Notes: a model not told the origin generated them from the letters alone. DNA of 42,794 nucleotides from an uncultured Alphaproteobacteria bacterium (GCA_902826095.1 CADEDN010000029.1:1-42794); one strand, 5' to 3'. Shown: positions 31,993 to 40,340, numbered from the stretch's first letter. Numbers and translations are program-made.

Positions 31993-33093
31993 TCACGCCT
32001 TCGGCCCCTTCTTCCCGCCGCCATGCTCCCTGCCGGCGATTGGTTCGGCGAGGGGCCAGCGGGCGCGCGGCGCGAAGGCGAGCGCTTCCGCGAAAGAAGG
32101 AACAAGGCCTCCGCGGATCCGCTCGACGCCGGCCCAAGCGATCATCGCGCCGTTGTCCGTGCAGTATTTCGCCGGGGGGATGATGAGGCGCCAGCCGCGC
32201 GCTTGGGTCATCGCGTCCAGTTTTTTGCCGATCGCGGCGTTCGCGGCGACGCCGCCGGCGACGACGAGGGTTTTGGCGAGTCCTGCCGCCTCAAAGAGAT
32301 CCATGGCGCGCGCCGTCCGGTCGGCGAGATGGAAGGCGATCGCCGCCTGAAAACTTGCCGCAAGATCGGCGATGTCCAAATCCGTCGGATCGCTGATCGC
32401 TTCGGCTTCAAGCCGCAGCGCGGTCTTCAAACCGGAAAGCGAAAAATCGCAGCCCTCGCGCCTCGCGAGCGGTCTTGGAAAGTCATACCGGTCGGCGCGG
32501 CCGGACGTCGCCGCCGCTTCAATGCTTGGTCCGCCGGGTTGGGCGAGGCCGAGAAGTTTTGCCGATTTGTCGAACGCTTCGCCGGCCGCATCGTCGATGG
32601 TCGTGCCAAGCCGCCGGTAGCGCCCGACGGCTGAGACTTCAATGAGCTGAGTATGGCCGCCGGAAATGAGGAGGAGCAGATAGGGAAACCGCGCGTCCTC
32701 GGTCATCCTGACCGAGAGCGCATGCGCCTCGAGATGGTTGACCGGCGCCAGAAGCTTTCCATGGGCGAGCGCGACCGCCTTGGCGGCGGTCAGACCGACC
32801 ATCACGCCGCCGATGAGGCCCGGTCCCGCCGTCGCCGCGACGGCGTCAAGATCGGCGTAAGTATGTCCTGACATTTCAATCGCTTGCGCGATGACGCCGT
32901 CAATCCGCTCGACATGCGCGCGCGCCGCGATCTCGGGCACGACGCCGCCATAGGCCGCATGCCGGTCATATTGGGCGAGGGTGACATTTGACAGAATTTC
33001 CGCGCCGCCGCTGTCCGCCGTCGCGCGGACGACCGCGGCGGCCGTGTCGTCGCAGCTTGATTCAACGCCAAGAACTAGGAGGGAGTCGGCCAT
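31993..33093 (-). CDS. tsaD: tRNA N6-threonylcarbamoyladenosine transferase TsaD
   Basis: A 366-residue ASKHA-fold protein that transfers threonylcarbamoyl to A37 of tRNA. The N-terminal LVLGVESSCDDTAAAVV, metal motif NHLEAHALSV, LLISGGHTQL, and VVAGGVAANAAIGKKL are conserved. ATG 33093 is the family start; the frame extends to 33141 into the heptamer repeat, adding repeat-encoded residues such as RRLPNACC. The stop faces the hydrolase gene across 78 bp that contain a 12-bp palindrome (31978-31989) but no clear terminator. Confidence 0.95.
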   Translation of the reverse strand: MADSLLVLGVESSCDDTAAAVVRATADSGGAEILSNVTLAQYDRHAAYGGVVPEIAARAHVERIDGVIAQAIEMSGHTYADLDAVAATAGPGLIGGVMVGLTAAKAVALAHGKLLAPVNHLEAHALSVRMTEDARFPYLLLLISGGHTQLIEVSAVGRYRRLGTTIDDAAGEAFDKSAKLLGLAQPGGPSIEAAATSGRADRYDFPRPLARREGCDFSLSGLKTALRLEAEAISDPTDLDIADLAASFQAAIAFHLADRTARAMDLFEAAGLAKTLVVAGGVAANAAIGKKLDAMTQARGWRLIIPPAKYCTDNGAMIAWAGVERIRGGLVPSFAEALAFAPRARWPLAEPIAGREHGGGKKGPKA

Positions 33094-33100
33094 CGAGCAA

Positions 33101-33213
33101 CAGGCATTAGGCAATCGGCGGCAGGCAGTAAAGAACGACAACGAGGCGCTCGCCCATTGCCCATTGCCAATTGCCTATTGCCTACTGCCTAATGCCTGCG
33201 CCCTATTCGCCCA
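33101..33213. repeat. Inverted heptamer arrays (GCCTATT type) between tsaD and hemD
   Basis: G-rich units of the AGGCATT/AGGCAGT kind occupy about 33101-33131. After about 20 bp, six in-phase C-rich heptamers (GCCCATT, GCCCATT, GCCAATT, GCCTATT, GCCTACT, GCCTAAT; 33152-33193) plus degenerate units run to within a base of the hemD ATG. As at tauE/xth the genes diverge, and each has the C-rich array on its sense strand upstream of its start. Confidence 0.9.
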
Positions 33214-33927
33214 ATGAAAGTCATCGTCACACGCCCCTCTCCAGACGCGGAAGCGTTCGCGGCGGAAGTCGCGAAAGCCGGCGCCGAGCCGATCCTCTCG
33301 CCGGTCATGGTCATACGCCAGCGCCCGCATGCGCTTGATCTTGCCGGCGTCGGCGCGCTCGCCTTCACCTCGGCGAATGGCGTAAGGGCGTTTTCGCTGC
33401 TGACGCGCGAGCGAGGGCTGCCGGTCTTTGCTGTCGGCGCGGCGACGGCGGATGCGGCGGCCGAAGCGGGCTTTGCCCAGATCACCACCGCGCGGGGCGA
33501 CGCCATGAGCCTTGCGCAAGTCGTTGCTCAGGCGAAACCATCAAAGCAGGTCCTCCACTTAGCCGGCAGCGACCGCGCCGGCGATCTCGCCGCCATGCTC
33601 GGCGATTATGGCGTCAAGGCCCGCCGCGCGGTGATCTATGACGCCGACAAATATGATCGCCTGGCGACGCCCGCGGCTGACGCCTTGAGACAAAAAGACG
33701 ATCCCGTCGCGGTGACGCTGTTCTCCCCCCGGTCGGCGCGGCTCTTTATCGAGCAGGCGGCGTTTGACGGCCTCGTCGAAACGCTTCAGCGGGTCGCCGC
33801 CCTTTGCCTGTCGCCGGATGTCGCGCGGGCGGCGGCGGCGGCGGACTGGGGCGCGATCGAAACCGCGCGAATGCCGACGTCTGAAGACGTCCTTGACCTC
33901 GTCGCCGGGCGGATAGGCCGCACATAG
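33214..33927 (+). CDS. hemD: Uroporphyrinogen-III synthase
   Basis: A 237-residue HemD-family protein that cyclises hydroxymethylbilane to uroporphyrinogen III. It has the two alpha/beta lobes with VIVTRPSPDAEAFA, FTSANGVRAF, HLAGSDRAGDL, and VTLFSPRSARLF. It starts directly after the heptamer array with no Shine-Dalgarno. hemC usually lies between tsaD and hemD in related bacteria but is absent here. Confidence 0.88.
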   Translation: MKVIVTRPSPDAEAFAAEVAKAGAEPILSPVMVIRQRPHALDLAGVGALAFTSANGVRAFSLLTRERGLPVFAVGAATADAAAEAGFAQITTARGDAMSLAQVVAQAKPSKQVLHLAGSDRAGDLAAMLGDYGVKARRAVIYDADKYDRLATPAADALRQKDDPVAVTLFSPRSARLFIEQAAFDGLVETLQRVAALCLSPDVARAAAAADWGAIETARMPTSEDVLDLVAGRIGRT

Positions 33928-34011
33928 GCTCGCCCGCGCCCGCCTCGTTCTCGCCGCCGTCGGCGCCTATACTCAAGAACCCTGGGGGCAGGCGCAGCCA
34001 TTGAGGCCGGA

Positions 34012-35370
34012 ATGAGCAGCGATACGCCAAATCTCCCCGTCGATCCGGGCAAGCCGACGGAGCCTGAGACGAAGCTCGCGACGAAGGCGGACGATGACGT
34101 CGCGAAAGCCCTGCCGCTCGAAGGGCTGATCGTTGAAGGCGGCGATCCGCATGCGAAATCGCTCTTCGGGCTGAAGGCGGCGCCGCTGCTGCTTGGCGCC
34201 TTTCTCATTGTCGCTCTCGCCGCGGCGGGCGTCTATCTCGCCAAGAAACAGATGCGCCGCGAAGAAGCCCCGCGCGCGGAGAGCGCGGCGAATACGCCGG
34301 CGCCCGCGGCGACGACGATCGAGCTTCCGTCGGCGGCGACGCCCGCGCCGCATACGGGCGCAGCGCCGCCGCCCGAGAAGATTTTCAACGCCGCCAATGA
34401 CGCGCTCAAGACCGGCGCGGCGGCGATCGGCGCTGCGGGTCCGTCAGGGGACGGAACAATCTCCGAATTGCCGCCGCCGCCGGAAGGGGTCGCCAATCAC
34501 GGCCTGCAGGAGGCGGCCAAGGACGCGGCGAAACGCTTCGCGCCGAAACCTGGCGATCCGGCGACGATTGATCTTTCGGCGCCTGAAGACGCGGCGGCGG
34601 CGCAAACGCCCGACAAAGGCGCCAACGCGGATTTCGTGTCGCCGGCTGAGGGCGACAAGGTCGCCGCCGCGATCGACAATGCGCGCCTCGCCGAGGAAGT
34701 CGCGGGGCTAAAGCGCGCCTTGCAGTCGGATGTCGCCTCCCTGACCGCGACGCTCGACGCCGAACGTCAGCACACGGCCGAACAGGCCGGCGAAATCGCC
34801 CGTCTCAACGCCGAACTGGATCGGCTTCGCGCCGCGGGGTCGCCGATGCTCGCCAAAGCGCGGGCGGCCGCGGCCGCGCGGGCGCTCGCCGATCGCGCGG
34901 CTAGCGGTGCGCCGTACCGGCGCGAATTGGCCGCCTTCCTCGCCCTGTCGCCCTCGACCGCGCTGCCGCCTTTGATCGCCGCGCGCGCCGACAAGGGCCT
35001 GCCGACGCCGGCGAGCCTTGCGGCGCAATTTCCGGCGCTTCGCAACAAGGCGCTGGCGTCGGCGCGACGCGAAGGGGCAGCGGGTCCTGTCGAGAAACTG
35101 GGCGCGAGCCTTGCGAGCCTTGTCAATCTTCGGCCCGCCTCGGCGAGAGAAGGGCCTGGACCCGTCGCGGCGCTGTCGCGCGCCGAAGCCCGGATCGACA
35201 AGGGCGATCTTGCGGCCGCCCTTGCGGAGCTGTCGTCATTGCCGGGCGGGGCGGGCGCGGCGTTCGCGCCGTTCATCGTCGACGCGCGGCTCATGCTCGA
35301 CGCGCGGGCGGCGTTCGACGCGGCCGACCGCGCGATTCTCGGATCGCCGGGCGCGGAGCGCGCCTACTGA
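34012..35370 (+). CDS. Mitofilin-like inner-membrane protein (COG4223)
   Basis: A 452-residue protein with a cytoplasmic head of about 55 residues, one membrane helix (about 60-82, PLLLGAFLIVALAAAGVYLA), an Ala/Pro-rich linker, a coiled coil at about 228-280 (EEVAGLKRALQSDVASLTATLDAERQHTAEQ), and a C-terminal mitofilin-like domain. Such proteins are the alphaproteobacterial relatives of Mic60 and typically sit between hemD and hemY, as here. They shape membrane curvature in bacteria with intracytoplasmic membranes. The stop overlaps the hemY ATG (TGATG). Confidence 0.85.
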   Translation: MSSDTPNLPVDPGKPTEPETKLATKADDDVAKALPLEGLIVEGGDPHAKSLFGLKAAPLLLGAFLIVALAAAGVYLAKKQMRREEAPRAESAANTPAPAATTIELPSAATPAPHTGAAPPPEKIFNAANDALKTGAAAIGAAGPSGDGTISELPPPPEGVANHGLQEAAKDAAKRFAPKPGDPATIDLSAPEDAAAAQTPDKGANADFVSPAEGDKVAAAIDNARLAEEVAGLKRALQSDVASLTATLDAERQHTAEQAGEIARLNAELDRLRAAGSPMLAKARAAAAARALADRAASGAPYRRELAAFLALSPSTALPPLIAARADKGLPTPASLAAQFPALRNKALASARREGAAGPVEKLGASLASLVNLRPASAREGPGPVAALSRAEARIDKGDLAAALAELSSLPGGAGAAFAPFIVDARLMLDARAAFDAADRAILGSPGAERAY

Positions 35371-36818
35371 TGATCCGCATCCTGATCTTTATTCTCTGGG
35401 TCGCGTTTTTCGCCGGCGTTCTAACGCTCCTTTCCGCCGTCCGGGGCGAAATCTCGGCCGAAGCGTTCGGCTGGCGATTTGACCTTCCCGTCGGCGCCGC
35501 GATCGCGGCGCTTTTCCTCTTCGGCGCGTTCGTCGCGGGCGCGACGTCGCTCCTCAAAGACGCGTTCGCGGCGCCAAGGACCATTCATGCGCGCAAGGAG
35601 ATCAGCCGCCGCGAAAAAGGCGTGATGGCGCTTTCGCGCGGCCTCGACGCGTTGGCGGCGGGCGACGGCGCGGGCGCCAAGAAAGAAGCCGATGTCGCGA
35701 TGAAAACGCTCGGCGCGGCGCCGGTCGCGAGGCTTCTTGCGGCGCAGGCGCTGCAGCTCAAGGGCGACGATTCGGCGGCGGCGGGCGCCCTTTCCGGCAT
35801 GTTGTCGACGCCGGAGACGGAGTTTCTGGCGCTGCGCGGGCTTTATGCGAAAGCCGTTCGCGACAATGATCGCGACGCGGCGCGCGCCCACGCCGAGCGC
35901 GCCTTCTCGCTGCATCCCGGCGCGCGCTGGGCGTTCAGCGCGGCGCTCGACGAAGCATTGATACGGGACGATTACGCCGCCGCCCGCGCGGTGATCGAGC
36001 GCGCGCTGAAAGCTGGAACGCTCGACGTCGGGACGGCGGCCCGCGGCGCCGCCGCCTGCCTTGCCGCCTCGGCCTTTGCGGCGAACGCCGCCGGCGAGGC
36101 GGCGGCCGCGCTGACGGAGGCGGAAGCGGCCCTGAAGCGCCAGCCGGGGTTTCCGCCGGCGGCCGCGCTCGCCGCGCGGCTCCACGCGGAGAGAGGCGAG
36201 ACGCGCAAGAGCGAGAAGCTCCTCCTTGACGCCTTCGCCGCGGTTCCGGCGCGGGCGACCGCGGAGGCGCTCGATCATCTCTACAAGGATCATGAGGCGG
36301 CGGCGCGGTCCGAGCGCATTGACAAACTTGCAGCGCGAAATCCCGCCTCGATCGAGGCTTCGCTCCAGCGCGCGAAGGCGAGGCTCCTTGGCGGCGACGC
36401 GGCCGGGGCGGCGCGTCTCCTTGAAGACGCGCTGAAAATCTCGGCGACGGCGCGGCCGCTTTCGATGATGGCGGCGGCGCAGCGCGCGCTTGGCGGCGAG
36501 GAGGCTGCGCGCGTCTGGCTCGAGCGGGCGAGCGAGGCGCCGCGCGACGACGAGCCTTCCGCCGGGCGTTTCTTCGACATGTCGCCCGACAGCTGGCGTC
36601 GCCTCATCCGGCTTTACATAGACGAGGGCCGTCTCGCGCCGGCGCCGATCGAAGGCGCCGCGCCGGGCCTTCCCGATGAGGCGTTCTGGATCAGGCCCGC
36701 CGCGACGCCGGTCGCCATCGCCGACGCGCAAGCCGAAACAGCCCCTGTCGCCGCGCCGGAAGAGACATCGGACGAAACGCTTTATCGCGATGTCGCCGCG
36801 GCGCGCATCGTCAGTTGA
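35370..36818 (+). CDS. HemY-like TPR membrane protein
   Basis: A 482-residue protein of the HemY N-terminal family. Two membrane helices (about 2-22 and 42-64) precede an array of TPR-like helical repeats rich in Ala and Arg. It is annotated with heme genes by position (hemD upstream) but is not a protoporphyrinogen oxidase. Its overlap with the mitofilin-like gene suggests translational coupling. Function is otherwise unknown. Confidence 0.85.
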   Translation: MIRILIFILWVAFFAGVLTLLSAVRGEISAEAFGWRFDLPVGAAIAALFLFGAFVAGATSLLKDAFAAPRTIHARKEISRREKGVMALSRGLDALAAGDGAGAKKEADVAMKTLGAAPVARLLAAQALQLKGDDSAAAGALSGMLSTPETEFLALRGLYAKAVRDNDRDAARAHAERAFSLHPGARWAFSAALDEALIRDDYAAARAVIERALKAGTLDVGTAARGAAACLAASAFAANAAGEAAAALTEAEAALKRQPGFPPAAALAARLHAERGETRKSEKLLLDAFAAVPARATAEALDHLYKDHEAAARSERIDKLAARNPASIEASLQRAKARLLGGDAAGAARLLEDALKISATARPLSMMAAAQRALGGEEAARVWLERASEAPRDDEPSAGRFFDMSPDSWRRLIRLYIDEGRLAPAPIEGAAPGLPDEAFWIRPAATPVAIADAQAETAPVAAPEETSDETLYRDVAAARIVS

Positions 36819-36826
36819 AAGAGCAC

Positions 36827-37645
36827 ATGTCGAATTTGAAACTCCTTGTCGCCGGCGCCGCCGGGAAAATGGGCCGGGCGCTGATCAAAGAGGCGCTGTC
36901 GACGCCGGGCGTCGCGATCGCCGGCGGGTTCGAGCGCCCCGGGCATGAGGCGATCGGCAAGGATTTGGGGCCGCTCGCCGGCCTCGACAGCCTCGGCGTT
37001 CTCGTCGAACCCGGCGCCGAAAAATCAATCCGCCGCGCCGACGCGCTTGTCGATTTCACGACGCCCAAAGCCAGCGTTGAAAACGCCCGCCTCGCCGCCG
37101 CCGCCGGCGTGCCGCACATTATCGGCACCACCGGATTTTCACCCGAGGAAGACGCCGAAATTTCCGCGCTCGCCGTGAAAACGGCGATCGTCAAATCGGG
37201 GAACATGTCGCTCGGCGTCAATCTTCTCGCCGCGCTCGTCCGCGAGGCGGCGGGAAAGCTCGGGCCCGATTACGACATTGAAATTGTCGAGGCGCATCAT
37301 CGCGCGAAAATCGATGCGCCGTCGGGCACAGCGTTGATGCTGGCGCGCGCCGCGGCGCAAGGACGCGGCATTGATCTTGGCGCCAACAAGATCGCCGCGC
37401 GCGACGGCGTCATTGGCGAACGGGCGAAAGGCGCGATCGGCTTTGCTGTCATTCGCGGCGGCGGGATCGTCGGCGATCATGAGGTGATGTTCGCGGGTCC
37501 CGGGGAAGCGATCACCCTGTCGCACCGGGCGATCGATCGCGGGCTATTCGCCAAGGGCGCGGTCGCGGCGGCGAAATGGGCGATCGGCAAACCGCCGGGG
37601 CTTTATTCGATGGCGGATGTGCTCGGATTTGCGCCTTCAAAATAA
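36827..37645 (+). CDS. dapB: 4-hydroxy-tetrahydrodipicolinate reductase
   Basis: A 272-residue enzyme of the lysine/diaminopimelate pathway. It has the Rossmann loop LLVAGAAGKMGRALI, IIGTTGF, and the active-site EAHHRAKIDAPSGTALMLA with catalytic His and Lys. ATG 36827 follows GAAAGAG; a TTG at 36815 overlaps the hemY stop. It follows hemY directly, though it has no functional link to heme. Confidence 0.96.
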   Translation: MSNLKLLVAGAAGKMGRALIKEALSTPGVAIAGGFERPGHEAIGKDLGPLAGLDSLGVLVEPGAEKSIRRADALVDFTTPKASVENARLAAAAGVPHIIGTTGFSPEEDAEISALAVKTAIVKSGNMSLGVNLLAALVREAAGKLGPDYDIEIVEAHHRAKIDAPSGTALMLARAAAQGRGIDLGANKIAARDGVIGERAKGAIGFAVIRGGGIVGDHEVMFAGPGEAITLSHRAIDRGLFAKGAVAAAKWAIGKPPGLYSMADVLGFAPSK

Positions 37646-37721
37646 GGCGGCGTTTACCAATCTTCCCTTCCAAAACTTAACCTTCGACATGCCAACCTCG
37701 TCCCGTCAAAGGGGCGTTTCG

Positions 37722-38273
37722 ATGCGGTCTGAGTTTCTGGGTGCGGCGGCGATGATCTGCGCGACGGTTGTCGCGGTCAAACATTTCGAGGCGCAAAAGG
37801 CGGTCGCGGAGAGCGGCGCGCAAGCTGGCGGCGTGATCGCGGCGGCGACGCCGGCGGCCGCGGCGCCGGTTCAAAAGAGCGCGGACCACGCGGGCGACTA
37901 TGGGCGCGAAGTGCGCTTGCTGGCGGGCTCCAACCACCAATATTTCGTCACCGCCGCCGTCAATCGGCGGCCGGCGTCGTTTCTCGTCGACACCGGCGCA
38001 AGCTTTGTCGCGCTCCGCGATTCCGACGCGCGCGCCGCGAACATCCATGTGTCATGGTCGGACTATAAGCATCCGGTCCGAACGGCGAACGGCGACACCA
38101 AGGCGGCGATGATCGATATCGACCTCATTGAAATCGACGGCATCCGCGTTGAGAATGTGAAAGCGTTCATCCTTCCCGACGAACAGCTCGCCATGAACCT
38201 TCTCGGCATGAGCTTCCTCTCTCAGCTCGAAAGCGTCGAGCAGCGAAACGGCGAATTGGTGCTGAAGGGCTGA
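37722..38273 (+). CDS. Retropepsin-like aspartic protease (TIGR02281)
   Basis: A 183-residue protein with one N-terminal membrane segment (about 4-22), an Ala-rich linker, and a retropepsin domain: FLVDTGASFVALRDSDA carries the catalytic DTG, and NLLGMSFLSQLESVEQRNGELVLKG is the usual end. These are membrane-anchored periplasmic proteases of alphaproteobacteria acting as dimers. AAAGGGG precedes ATG 37722. The stop codon is inside the first arm of a dispersed hairpin. Confidence 0.88.
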   Translation: MRSEFLGAAAMICATVVAVKHFEAQKAVAESGAQAGGVIAAATPAAAAPVQKSADHAGDYGREVRLLAGSNHQYFVTAAVNRRPASFLVDTGASFVALRDSDARAANIHVSWSDYKHPVRTANGDTKAAMIDIDLIEIDGIRVENVKAFILPDEQLAMNLLGMSFLSQLESVEQRNGELVLKG

Positions 38274-38319
38274 CAAGATCATCGGGCGTGATTTAGGAAT
38301 CACACCCGATGATCTTGTC
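38272..38319. repeat. Dispersed hairpin element (ATCGGGCGTGATT family), copy C
   Basis: Arms 38272-38293 and 38298-38319 are 22 bp, complementary except one position that can pair as G-U, with a TAGG loop. It is the longest member of the family also seen at 21245 and 27274. It begins in the retropepsin stop codon and may act as a transcript end, though the following T-run (GTCAGTTTCTTGG) is weak. Confidence 0.9.
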
Positions 38320-38337
38320 AGTTTCTTGGTCGCGCCG

Positions 38338-38365
38338 TTTGGCGAAAACCGGTTTCCACTTTTTC
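38338..38365. repeat. Fragment of a dispersed GCGAAAACCGGTTTCCACTT element
   Basis: The sequence around GGCGAAAACCGGTTTCCACT matches a block I recall as frequent in alphaproteobacterial intergenic regions. Only one copy is in the window, so its repeat nature rests on memory of other genomes. Confidence 0.35.
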
Positions 38366-38385
38366 GGCCGGCGCTCATAGCGCTC

Positions 38386-38429
38386 TTGACCTTTTCGCGC
38401 TCGCAGGCTTCCATGAACAGATGGAGAAC
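38386..38429 (+). promoter_or_regulatory. Promoter and LexA (SOS) box of the mmcB operon
   Basis: GAAC-AGATGGA-GAAC (38415-38429) is the reverse complement of GTTC-N7-GTTC, the alphaproteobacterial LexA box. A -35 TTGACC (38386-38391) lies before it, which would place transcription start close to 38421, inside the box and at the start codon. SOS repression of mmcB-type genes is known in Caulobacter, so this fits. Confidence 0.7.
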
Positions 38430-38912
38430 GTTCTTCGTCTGCCGCCGGTCCGGCGTGAACTCGATCATGACCTTGCGCCTTGCGCGCGGCCGGGCGTCAC
38501 CGCCGCGCTGACGCGCGGCGTCTCCCGGCTCTTTCGCGATCTGGGGCTTGCGCCGATGGCGGAGTTTCGCTTGCCGAACGGCCGGCGCGCCGACATGGCC
38601 GGGCTCTGCCCGAAAGGCCGGCTCGTCATCGCCGAGATCAAATCTTGCGAGGCGGATTTCATCGCGGATGAAAAGTGGGAGGATTATCTTCCGTTCTGCG
38701 ACGAGTTCTATTTCGCGGTGAACGCCGAATTTCCGCGCGCGCTTCTCCCCGCGGCGGAGGGGCTCATCATTGCCGACGGCTATGGCGGCGCGATTATTCG
38801 CCCAAGCGTCGAGCGCGCGCTGGCGGCGGCGCGGCGCAAATCGATCATTTTGCGCTTTGCGCGTCAGGCCGCGGCGCGCACCGCCTATGTGCTGGAGGAA
38901 TTCGGCAAATGA
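38421..38912 (+). CDS. mmcB: MmcB family DNA repair protein
   Basis: A 163-residue protein with a restriction-endonuclease-like fold. The active-site pattern is RADMAGL...LVIAEIKSCEADFIADEKWEDY (E-x-K). Relatives are induced by DNA damage and help survival of mitomycin C. No Shine-Dalgarno is seen before ATG 38421; translation may be leaderless because the LexA box covers the start. It overlaps the next gene by 4 nt. Confidence 0.87.
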   Translation: MENVLRLPPVRRELDHDLAPCARPGVTAALTRGVSRLFRDLGLAPMAEFRLPNGRRADMAGLCPKGRLVIAEIKSCEADFIADEKWEDYLPFCDEFYFAVNAEFPRALLPAAEGLIIADGYGGAIIRPSVERALAAARRKSIILRFARQAAARTAYVLEEFGK

Positions 38913-39346
38913 GCGAGGCGGACCGGGCCATCATTCAAGCGATGATCGTCGAGGATTACGCGATGCTGTCGGGCCCGCCGGGGCCGCGCCCCTATGACGG
39001 CGTCAAGCATCACTACCATCCGGCCGCGCGCATGGTGCGGACCGGCGTCGATGAGGCGGGCAGGGACTTTGCGACGGTGATGAGTGTTGACGACCATCAC
39101 GCCGATGTCGACCGCAAACTCGCCGACATCGCGTTCCTTGAGGAGGAAATCGCGCATGAATGCGAGGTCTTCGGCAATATCGCGCGCGTCCGCAGCTGCT
39201 ATCGCTCCGTCTACGGATCGGGCCCGACCGCCCGCGAGGGCCGGGGCGTGAATTTCTTCAATTTCATTCGTGAAAACGGCCAGTGGAAGATCATGTCGAT
39301 CGTCTGGGACAATGAGCGGCCGGGCCTGTCGCTCAATCTCAAATGA
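38909..39346 (+). CDS. SnoaL/DUF4440-like (NTF2-fold) protein
   Basis: A 145-residue protein of NTF2-like fold: N-terminal helices IQAMIVEDYAMLSG, HHYHPAARMVRTG, then ECEVFGNIARVRSCYRSVYG and FFNFIRENGQWKIMSIVWDNE, the usual SnoaL-like C-terminal strand pattern. No catalytic role can be assigned. GGAGGA precedes the ATG. It overlaps mmcB and the following gene by 4 nt each, so all three are translationally coupled. Confidence 0.8.
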   Translation: MSEADRAIIQAMIVEDYAMLSGPPGPRPYDGVKHHYHPAARMVRTGVDEAGRDFATVMSVDDHHADVDRKLADIAFLEEEIAHECEVFGNIARVRSCYRSVYGSGPTAREGRGVNFFNFIRENGQWKIMSIVWDNERPGLSLNLK

Positions 39347-39804
39347 CGAATGCGCGCTGGCGGCCGCGCCTTGCGCAAACGCTCGCAATCATCGCCGCGG
39401 CCGCGCCGGCGTTCGACGACGAGTGGTGGATCATCGGCAGCGCGGCGGCGGCGCTCGCCGGCGCCGACATCGCGGACGTGCGCGACGTCGACCTTCTCCT
39501 CAGCGAGCGCGACGCGCAGGCGCTGATCGCCCGCTGGGCGCAAATGCCGACAGAGGCGGTCGCGCCGACCGATCAGTTTCGCTCAAGCGCCTTCGCGCGC
39601 TACACGCATACGCCGCTCGCGATCGAGGCGATGGGCGGCTTCGAGATGCGCGTGCGGGGCGTCTGGCGGCGCGTCTGGCCGCTGACCCGCGAGGCGATGG
39701 GCGGCGTCTTTACGCCGTCCGTAGCCGAACAGATCGCGCTTCTCGAAGCGATGCGCCGCGACAAGGACAAGGCCCGCATCGCCGCGCTTCGCGCACGGTT
39801 TTGA
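39343..39804 (+). CDS. Nucleotidyltransferase-like protein
   Basis: A 153-residue protein with a small nucleotidyltransferase-like fold: WWIIGSAAAALAGADIADVRDVDLLLS shows the GS...DVD pattern of polymerase-beta-like enzymes. The C-terminal part is helical and has no second catalytic Asp that I can name. It is the last gene of the mmcB operon. The function is unknown. It may be an inactive relative. Confidence 0.75.
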   Translation: MTNARWRPRLAQTLAIIAAAAPAFDDEWWIIGSAAAALAGADIADVRDVDLLLSERDAQALIARWAQMPTEAVAPTDQFRSSAFARYTHTPLAIEAMGGFEMRVRGVWRRVWPLTREAMGGVFTPSVAEQIALLEAMRRDKDKARIAALRARF

Positions 39805-39852
39805 CAAGGGGCGTCATCGACGATAGCAATTGTCCGCCTCGATGAGGGAATC

Positions 39853-39935
39853 ATGACCGGGATTGTGAACATCTGAACGCCGTCGCCGCCCGCCGCGCTT
39901 CGCGCGAAGGGCCGTTTCCGTTCAGATCCGGTCAT
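39853..39935. repeat. Interrupted inverted repeat upstream of the UPF0386 gene
   Basis: ATGACCGG (39853-39860) and ATCTGAACG (39871-39879) pair with CGTTCAGAT (39919-39927) and CCGGTCAT (39928-39935). On one side the two arms are split by 10 nt. The structure ends 4 nt before ATG 39940, where it could hide the ribosome-binding region. Confidence 0.6.
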
Positions 39936-39939
39936 TTCA

Positions 39940-40197
39940 ATGAACATCTCCAAAGCGGAGCAAAGAACGCTCCATGCGCTTGCTCAAGGGGGCGCCATCC
40001 TCGTCGAAAAGGATGAACGCGGAAAAATTGTTTTCGCCAATTGCGTGACGCGCGAGGGCTGGTTCCTCGCCGATTGCACGCTCGGCGTCTTCGCCAGGCT
40101 CAAGAAGCGCGGCTTCATCGCGTCGGCGAAAAGCGCGCCCTACCGCATCACCTATGAAGGCCGCGCCGTCGTGCGGCCGCAGCTCGACAATCGGTAA
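39940..40197 (+). CDS. UPF0386 / YjhX family protein
   Basis: An 85-residue protein that matches the UPF0386 pattern from end to end: [61 protein letters not shown]. coli YjhX has been described as a toxin with YjhQ as antitoxin; no YjhQ-like acetyltransferase is encoded nearby, so I see no toxin-antitoxin pair. The start has no clear Shine-Dalgarno and is preceded by an inverted repeat. Confidence 0.88.
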   Translation: MNISKAEQRTLHALAQGGAILVEKDERGKIVFANCVTREGWFLADCTLGVFARLKKRGFIASAKSAPYRITYEGRAVVRPQLDNR

Positions 40198-40277
40198 AAT
40201 GAAAAAGGCCTCCGAAACGTGGCTTATACGAAGGTGCACGGGGTCCAACGCATTCGGCGAGGACAGCTTCAGCTTTT

Positions 40278-40340
40278 GAAAGTGTCATCCCGGGTCTGCG
40301 CCGCGGCATTGTCATGCCGCAGCGCGCCCGGGATGACACG
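40278..40340. repeat. Long imperfect hairpin GTGTCATCCCGGG...CCCGGGATGACAC
   Basis: GTGTCATCCCGGG and CCCGGGATGACAC are perfect 13-bp outer arms, with an inner GCGGCAT/ATGCCGC stem. The second arm overlaps the start of the 72-bp repeat copy 2. TCATCCCGGG elements of this kind are dispersed in many alphaproteobacterial genomes. Confidence 0.85.

Noticed and set aside
33101-33213. CRISPR array
   Set aside because: Units are 7 nt without spacers, and no cas genes are in the window.
39940-40197. Complete YjhX/YjhQ toxin-antitoxin pair
   Set aside because: No acetyltransferase or other antitoxin-like gene is next to it on either side.
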